64,000 nucleotides of DNA. Origin: CAWJKP01 sp963843465. Its GTDB lineage: Bacteria; Planctomycetota; Planctomycetia; Pirellulales; Thermoguttaceae. The translations under genes were made by a program, and so were the position numbers. The notes under the pieces are model-generated. The model made no database searches. It was not told where the DNA came from and saw only the letters and a list, made by a program, of their open reading frames with translations. Below, in pieces: positions 59,659 through 64,000 of this stretch. Numbering within the stretch: position 1 is the stretch's first letter; the number at the start of each line of letters is the position of its first letter. Where the stretch lies: positions 186,001 through 250,000 of the forward strand of contig CAWJKP010000006.1 of assembly GCA_963843465.1 (NCBI GenBank). Reading direction: 5' to 3'.

Positions 59659-59881
59659 TGGAGAACCCATCTGCAAGAAAGGAACGAGAGCCGGTGAGCA
59701 GTGGCTCGGCAAATTGATTTTGTCGGGATGGGCGCCATTGGCTCGGCCAGTGCTCACCCCAAAACACTGGCATAGCCAGTGGCACCCACCTCGGTCGTTT
59801 CGCGTATCATACCGCGTGGTGGCCTTTGTCGGCCAGCGACGGCCGGACGGGCTCGGCCACCGTAGTCGGGGGGTCTCACCC

Positions 59882-60013
59882 CGGATTATTCACGCCCCGC
59901 AATGTGAGCGGCGCAGAGCGCAATCGAAACCCGAAGCGTAAGCGAGGGTAAGTTCCTTAGCCGGCCTCGCTTACGCTTCGCGCTTACGATGCGCCCGTGA
60001 ATAATCCGGGCTT
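59882..60013. repeat. Inverted GAAGCGTAAGCGAGG element with GTGAATAATCCGG ends
   Basis: GGATTATTCACGCCCC (59882-59897), CGAAGCGTAAGCGAGG and CCTCGCTTACGCTTCG (59932-59980) and GTGAATAATCCGG (59997-60009) form a nested inverted structure. A related copy is at 62957-63045. Confidence 0.85.
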
Positions 60014-61031
60014 ACTTGGCGGCTGGCACGGCTGTGGGCTCAGCTTCGGCCCCGTTCTTCATAATCAGTTCGTTACCGCCCAACAGGGCCGACGCAATCG
60101 CCAAGGGCACCCAATAGTAGATCACGCGAAAGACGATCAGTGCGGCCAGAACGTGGGGACCCCAGAAAGCCACGACCACGGACTCCTGCACGCCATAGCC
60201 GCCCGGTACGTGCGATAAGACGACGCCCACGTAGGCCAGCATCCAAACCCCAAGCACCAGCACGTACCCACCATAATTGGGTGGGAGAAGGGAGTGTGGG
60301 AGAAGGGCGTAGAGCACGGCCGCCGCCACGATCAGGTCCCCGCAAGCAATCACGATCTGGTAAAGGGTCAGCTTCAGCGGGGGGACTGGTACCCTCCATC
60401 GCCATACCCCGATCGGCTTACGGCAGAACGCGCTGAGAAGCACGTAACTGCCCGAAACCATCAACAGCAGGACCCCTACCCAGAAGGTGTGGTGAAAGGG
60501 AATGATCTTTCCCAGCGTCGCGGGAATCTCGAACGGAGCCACCGTGAAGACGATGCCGGCGAGGGTAAAGACGCCGAACCAGAAGGTCAGGCCGAGGATC
60601 ACCAGCAACTCGACGATCTTGATCAGCGGCACGCCCCAGGCGGAGTAGAGTCGATAGCGGATCGACGTGCCGAAGAGGCTGGCGCCGAAGTTCAAGCTGA
60701 AGGCATAGGTAATGAACGAGGCCAGCGCAATCTTCCGCAGCGGTAGCTTCTTTTCGCCCACATAGCGGACGGCAAACCAGTCGTAACCGACCAGGATCAC
60801 GAAATTCAGCACCGTCAGCAGCGATGCGACGACGACCCACCAGGTACGCTTTAGCGCAATCCGGCACAGATCATCGATAACCTTCTTGAAAGTGTAATCC
60901 TGCTTCTTCAGTTCGATGTAAAGGAACGTGGCGGCCCCGAGGAAGACCAGGAGCACGAGAAAATGGCCAAAGAAGCTCAAGAATCGTTTCGAGGTGACGA
61001 GCCCTCGCGCCGCCAGCAGGAATCTTTTCAT
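60012..61031 (-). CDS. UPF0104/YbhN-type membrane protein (flippase/MprF-like TM domain)
   Basis: A 339-residue polytopic protein with eight or more TMs: FFGHFLVLLVFLGAATFLYI, SFITYAFSLNFGASLFGTSI, RYRLYSAWGVPLIKIVELLV and YGVVLSHVPGG-like VGVVLSHVPGGYGVQESVVV. This is the lysylphosphatidylglycerol-synthase TM region family; without the synthetase domain its role (possibly lipid transport) is unclear. The start MKRFLLAARG at 61031 was preferred; the stop TAA lies at the border of a repeat. Confidence 0.88.
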   Translation of the reverse strand: MKRFLLAARGLVTSKRFLSFFGHFLVLLVFLGAATFLYIELKKQDYTFKKVIDDLCRIALKRTWWVVVASLLTVLNFVILVGYDWFAVRYVGEKKLPLRKIALASFITYAFSLNFGASLFGTSIRYRLYSAWGVPLIKIVELLVILGLTFWFGVFTLAGIVFTVAPFEIPATLGKIIPFHHTFWVGVLLLMVSGSYVLLSAFCRKPIGVWRWRVPVPPLKLTLYQIVIACGDLIVAAAVLYALLPHSLLPPNYGGYVLVLGVWMLAYVGVVLSHVPGGYGVQESVVVAFWGPHVLAALIVFRVIYYWVPLAIASALLGGNELIMKNGAEAEPTAVPAAK

Positions 61032-61114
61032 GACGGAGATTCTCGCGGAACCGATCGCAGGCAGCAAGCCCTCCGGCGGCAACTTACGAGAAACGCAACG
61101 CTTGCAGCGGGAAA

Positions 61115-61172
61115 GTACGTCAGGCTTTCCAGCCTGACAGAGGGGAAGATCAGGCTGGAAAGCCTGACGTAC
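61115..61172. repeat. GTACGTCAGGCTTTCCAGCCTGAC inverted pair
   Basis: Two mirrored hairpins, GTACGTCAGGCTTTCCAGCC and GGCTGGAAAGCCTGACGTAC, across a 10-bp loop. It lies in the 149-bp gap between motB and the membrane protein gene. Confidence 0.88.
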
Positions 61173-61180
61173 CGATCAGT

Positions 61181-61921
61181 TCAGGGGCCCTTGAAGTGCT
61201 GGGCCCGTTCTGCAGGGGTCCCGGCAAAGTCTTCGGTGAACTCTCCCAGGAGGTAGATTTCCACGCGGGAGTTCTGCACCTGCTTCTCCATCTCCGCGCG
61301 AAGCGTCAAGGGCTCGAAGACGCCCGCCTGGCTGAGGCGGATCCTCGCCGGCTCGACCCCCTCCTGTTCGAGATAGCTCATGATTGCCAGGCAGCGCGCG
61401 AAAGAGATCTGCCAGGCGTCGTGGTAGGGGGAATCGGCAGGCAGGGGCCGTTGCGAGGCGTGCCCGCGGATCTCGATCTTGTTGGCTTTGCCCAACAACT
61501 TGGGCACCAGCCGCCGCAGCCGCTGCCGGCCCTTCTCATTGAGCTCGGCGGAATCCTCCGCAAAGGCCACCATCGAGCCGTCGTTGGGGGAGCTGCCGTC
61601 GTGCAGCACCAGCAGGTTGGCCCGCGTCCGCTGCTCTTCCTCGCCGTCGCCGATGGACGGGTTGGGACCGTGGTCCAGGCCTCGTCCCTTGCCGGGGTGC
61701 TTGGCCGGTTTCAGGTTCCAACTGTCGCCCCGCTTGCCGGATCCCGCCTTCTCGCCGGGGACCGCCGACACGGCCATGTACGGATCGCGGAAATATTCGG
61801 CAATCGACTTCTTGACTTCCTTGCTCTGCGCGGTAATCCACATCACCAGAAAAAAGGCCATCATCGCCGTGACGAAGTCCGCGTAGGCTACCTTCCACGC
61901 GCCGCCGCCTTTGCCTGCCAT
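61181..61921 (-). CDS. motB: Flagellar motor protein MotB
   Basis: A single TM with the proton-channel Asp (GGAWKVAYADFVTAMMAFFL, D15), a plug/linker and an OmpA-like peptidoglycan-binding domain (FAEDSAELNEKGRQRLRRLV, IEIRGHASQRP, NSRVEIYLLGEF). 246 residues. It is the stator partner of MotA, 28 bp upstream on the same strand. Confidence 0.95.
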   Translation of the reverse strand: MAGKGGGAWKVAYADFVTAMMAFFLVMWITAQSKEVKKSIAEYFRDPYMAVSAVPGEKAGSGKRGDSWNLKPAKHPGKGRGLDHGPNPSIGDGEEEQRTRANLLVLHDGSSPNDGSMVAFAEDSAELNEKGRQRLRRLVPKLLGKANKIEIRGHASQRPLPADSPYHDAWQISFARCLAIMSYLEQEGVEPARIRLSQAGVFEPLTLRAEMEKQVQNSRVEIYLLGEFTEDFAGTPAERAQHFKGP

Positions 61922-61949
61922 CTTCGACCGTCCCTTGTTTTACAGGCCC

Positions 61950-62810
61950 TCACGCCGACTCGACTTCCTTGAACAACTCCTCCAACTCGTCCCGGCTCAG
62001 TCGAACCTCCGAGGATACCCCCCGCCGGGCCTGCTCCAAGGCCACCTTCGGCGAAAGGCTGTCCACCAGCCCCTGAACAATCGTGGCGATCGTGCGGAAA
62101 TAGGCGATCTCGGCGTCGCCAAGGAACTCGATCCGCACCGCCAGCGGCGCGAAAAATCCATAGGAGAGCAAGATCCCCAAGAAGGTCCCGACCAGCGCCG
62201 CGCCCACCTTGTGGCCGATCTCCGAGGCCGGGCCGTCGATGTGCGCCATGGTGATCACAATTCCCAAGACGGCGGCCACAATGCCGAAACCCGGCAGGCC
62301 GTCGGCCGTCTTGGTGAGCACGCCCAACGGGGCATGGTGCTCTTGCTCCAGCACCTTGATCTCGGTCTCCAGCAGCCCGGGCAGCTTCTCCGGCGTCACC
62401 GTCCGTTCGATCACCGGCGCCAGCGCCCCGCAAAGGAACTCCAGCACGTGATGGTTTCGCGCGATGCGTGGATACTTCTCGAAGATGGCGCTCTCGTGCG
62501 GGCTGGAAACGTGGGCTTCCAATGCCAGCAACCCCTCGTTCCGTGCCAGCCGCAAGATCTCGTAGCAGAGCTTGAACAGGTCGCGGTATCCCTGCTTCGT
62601 GTAAGGGGTCCCTTTCAGGCTCTCCAGTAAGCCCCTGAGCAGGTCCACGAGCACCTTCTTGGGCGACATCAGGATCAAGGCACCCAGGGCGGACCCGCCG
62701 ATGACCAGCAATTCCGAGGGATGGATCAGGGCGCCGACGCTGCCGCCGGCCCAAAGAAAGCCGCCGACCACCGCACCGAGAACTACCAGACACCCCACAA
62801 TGACGATCAT
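61950..62810 (-). CDS. motA: Flagellar motor protein MotA
   Basis: 286 residues with four TMs: KMIVIVGCLVVLGAVVGGFL, HPSELLVIGGSALGALILMS, and the TM3-TM4 pair GLPGFGIVAAVLGIVITMAH and GTFLGILLSYGFFAPLAVRI. The start MIVIVG at 62810 has GGAG 7 nt upstream. It forms the stator with MotB. The bacterium therefore encodes at least part of a flagellum. Confidence 0.95.
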   Translation of the reverse strand: MIVIVGCLVVLGAVVGGFLWAGGSVGALIHPSELLVIGGSALGALILMSPKKVLVDLLRGLLESLKGTPYTKQGYRDLFKLCYEILRLARNEGLLALEAHVSSPHESAIFEKYPRIARNHHVLEFLCGALAPVIERTVTPEKLPGLLETEIKVLEQEHHAPLGVLTKTADGLPGFGIVAAVLGIVITMAHIDGPASEIGHKVGAALVGTFLGILLSYGFFAPLAVRIEFLGDAEIAYFRTIATIVQGLVDSLSPKVALEQARRGVSSEVRLSRDELEELFKEVESA

Positions 62811-63210
62811 TTTGCCTCTCCGCAACCTGCCCGCCAGATCGTAGGACGGATTGCCAATCCGTCCACGATTTCCCTCCCAACGAGTCTAGCACGTGGTTTC
62901 CGCACGGCGGCGGACGGCGGACGGGCGACGGGGGACGGGAGACGGGGCGCCACATGCTAGCCCGAAGCGCAAGCGAGGGTAACTCAATGCCGGTCCCTCG
63001 CTTGCGCTTCGGGCTAGTGTGCGGCGTCGTGAATAATCCGGTTAACCCGCATAGCTATCAACCAGCCATGCGACTTTGGACCGACGCCCGACGCCCGACC
63101 CCCGTCCGCCGTCCCCCGTTCTCCGTCCTGCGTCCCCGTCCCCCGTCCCCGTCCCGCGAGCTAGACTTCAACAGCCCTACGGCACGGGCATCCGGCTTCG
63201 AGACCCGCCT
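62811..63210. repeat. Repeat-rich gap between motA and the diguanylate cyclase
   Basis: No gene. In order: GTAGGACGGATTGCCAATCCGTCC (62841-62864), a CGGACGGGCGACGGGGGACG minisatellite (about 62907-62948), CTAGCCCGAAGCGCAAGCGAGG with its inverted copy (62957-63016), GTGAATAATCCGG (63029-63041), and a mirrored CGTCCCCCGTCCGCCGTCCC minisatellite (about 63085-63160). Confidence 0.85.
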
Positions 63211-64000
63211 ATGGCCAATATCCTCCTGCTGACGCTGGTGGTCGGCATCGTCAACCTGTCGCTGGGGTATGCCTTGGCGGCGTACCTGGGGCTGGCGCCG
63301 CCGACGCTGGCCGATGCCTGGCAAGCCATGATGGCCGAACCGCCGGCCGAGGATTGGACCCGGGCCGACTCGGACGACGACGTCGACCGGCTGATCCAGC
63401 AGTTGGGCAGCCAATCCGGCGTGCCCCAAGCCCATGCGTGTTTGATGGCCCTGGGGCAGATCTTCTTCCAGCAGGGCGATCGCCTGGCGGCGATCGATGC
63501 CCGGCTCCGCACGGCCGCGGGCGAGCCCGACCGCACGCTGCTTTGTACGGGGGCACGCGAGGCCGCGCAGGTCTGCCAGGCGTGGCTCGGCTGGCAGCGT
63601 CGGGCGATGGACCGGTTCCGCGAGTGTGCCGGCCAACTGGGCGACGGAAGCCCGCTCGTCGGGGAGGTCGAAGCGGCGGTCGAGGAGCTTTCCACTTGCA
63701 TCGAAGGGCTCGTCCAGGCGCAGCGACATGTCCGGCGGTCCAAGGCGCTGGCCGAGGCGGCTGAAGAACATCGGGACGACTTGAATCGCCTCGGCCGGAC
63801 GATCCACAAGACGCGGGACACCCTGACGGCGATCTCGATAGCCGCGGCCCAGCAGACCGGCCGGCTCGCGGAGGTCCACGACACTTGCCGCATCGATCCG
63901 CTCACCGGGCTGCCCAGCCGGATCGGCCTGGACATTCTCGTGCGCGAGTGGTGGGACGAGAAGCGGCAGGAGTCGGGCCCGCTGGCCGTGGCGCTGATCG
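63211..64000 (+). CDS. GGDEF-domain diguanylate cyclase (3' end outside window)
   Basis: The ATG at 63211 opens a frame to the window edge (263 codons). The N-terminus MANILLLTLVVGIVNLSLGY is a TM or signal anchor, followed by a helical region (AEAAEEHRDDLNRLGRTIHK) and the beginning of a GGDEF domain (DTCRIDPLTGLPSRIGLDIL). The GGDEF/RxxD motifs lie outside the window, so activity cannot be judged. If active it makes c-di-GMP, the ligand of the riboswitch proposed at 50.7 kb. The longer frame upstream is repeat. Confidence 0.85.
   Translation, partial: MANILLLTLVVGIVNLSLGYALAAYLGLAPPTLADAWQAMMAEPPAEDWTRADSDDDVDRLIQQLGSQSGVPQAHACLMALGQIFFQQGDRLAAIDARLRTAAGEPDRTLLCTGAREAAQVCQAWLGWQRRAMDRFRECAGQLGDGSPLVGEVEAAVEELSTCIEGLVQAQRHVRRSKALAEAAEEHRDDLNRLGRTIHKTRDTLTAISIAAAQQTGRLAEVHDTCRIDPLTGLPSRIGLDILVREWWDEKRQESGPLAVALI

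Overview
This 64 kb window looks like a chromosomal segment of a GC-rich planctomycete, most likely from the Pirellulales relatives. The evidence is the gene content: a hydrazine-synthase-alpha-like multihaem protein, a ThuA-domain protein, leucine-rich-repeat proteins, a receptor-like Ser/Thr kinase, a SUMF1-domain protein, an exported protease with an LEPR-like N-terminal motif (LEALEGRQMLSA), hopanoid genes, and very many short palindromic repeats. This is a judgement from gene content; no marker gene was compared.

Layout. 0-9 kb (minus strand): mraZ (cut by the window edge), a UvrC lacking its C-terminal HhH domain, tadA, ilvE, a secreted protein, a LolD/LolC transporter pair (permease frameshifted) and lysS carrying an in-frame repeat. 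9-12.3 kb: accessory segment with a solitary antitoxin-like gene, a direct-repeat-bounded cassette and an intact ISL3-family element (8-bp target duplication) that splits a small membrane protein gene. 12.3-23.8 kb: membrane Ser/Thr kinase, cyclophilin, rsmD, a large secreted protein, ParDE, a broken DUF433/DUF5615 pair, an LRR protein and a prenyltransferase-like protein. 23.9-30.3 kb: toxin-antitoxin-like genes and remnants, an LRR lipoprotein, tRNA-Gln and a RidA/FkbO-like protein. 30.4-37.6 kb: glycoside hydrolase, aldehyde dehydrogenase, G1-type peptidase, tRNA-Ser, ThuA protein and a partial duplication around a PIN/antitoxin remnant.

37.9-41.8 kb holds a two-gene restriction-modification-like island: a GHKL (MORC/MutL-like) ATPase fused to a PD-(D/E)XK-like nuclease, followed by a DNA methyltransferase. 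42-48.4 kb: multihaem HzsA-like protein, hpnH and a squalene-hopene-cyclase-like gene invaded by four palindromic repeats. 48.6-50.8 kb: a Flp pilus operon (three tandem pilins, a small membrane protein, a prepilin peptidase) preceded by what reads as a GEMM-I cyclic-di-GMP riboswitch. 51-57 kb: a YfhO-like membrane protein broken by nested repeats, SUMF1 protein, cdsA and a Phd/PIN toxin-antitoxin pair. 57-64 kb: a SurA-like PPIase, a flippase-like membrane protein, motB-motA and the start of a diguanylate cyclase. The riboswitch, the cyclase and motAB suggest, but do not prove, a local c-di-GMP theme of sessile versus motile life.

Two features run through the whole window. First, at least nine palindromic repeat families, most headed by GTAG and closed by CTAC like RAYT-mobilised REP/REPIN elements, lie between and inside genes and sometimes supply stop codons. 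Second, at least eight single-base frameshifts occur in otherwise well-conserved genes, so either the assembly carries indel errors or these genes are decaying.
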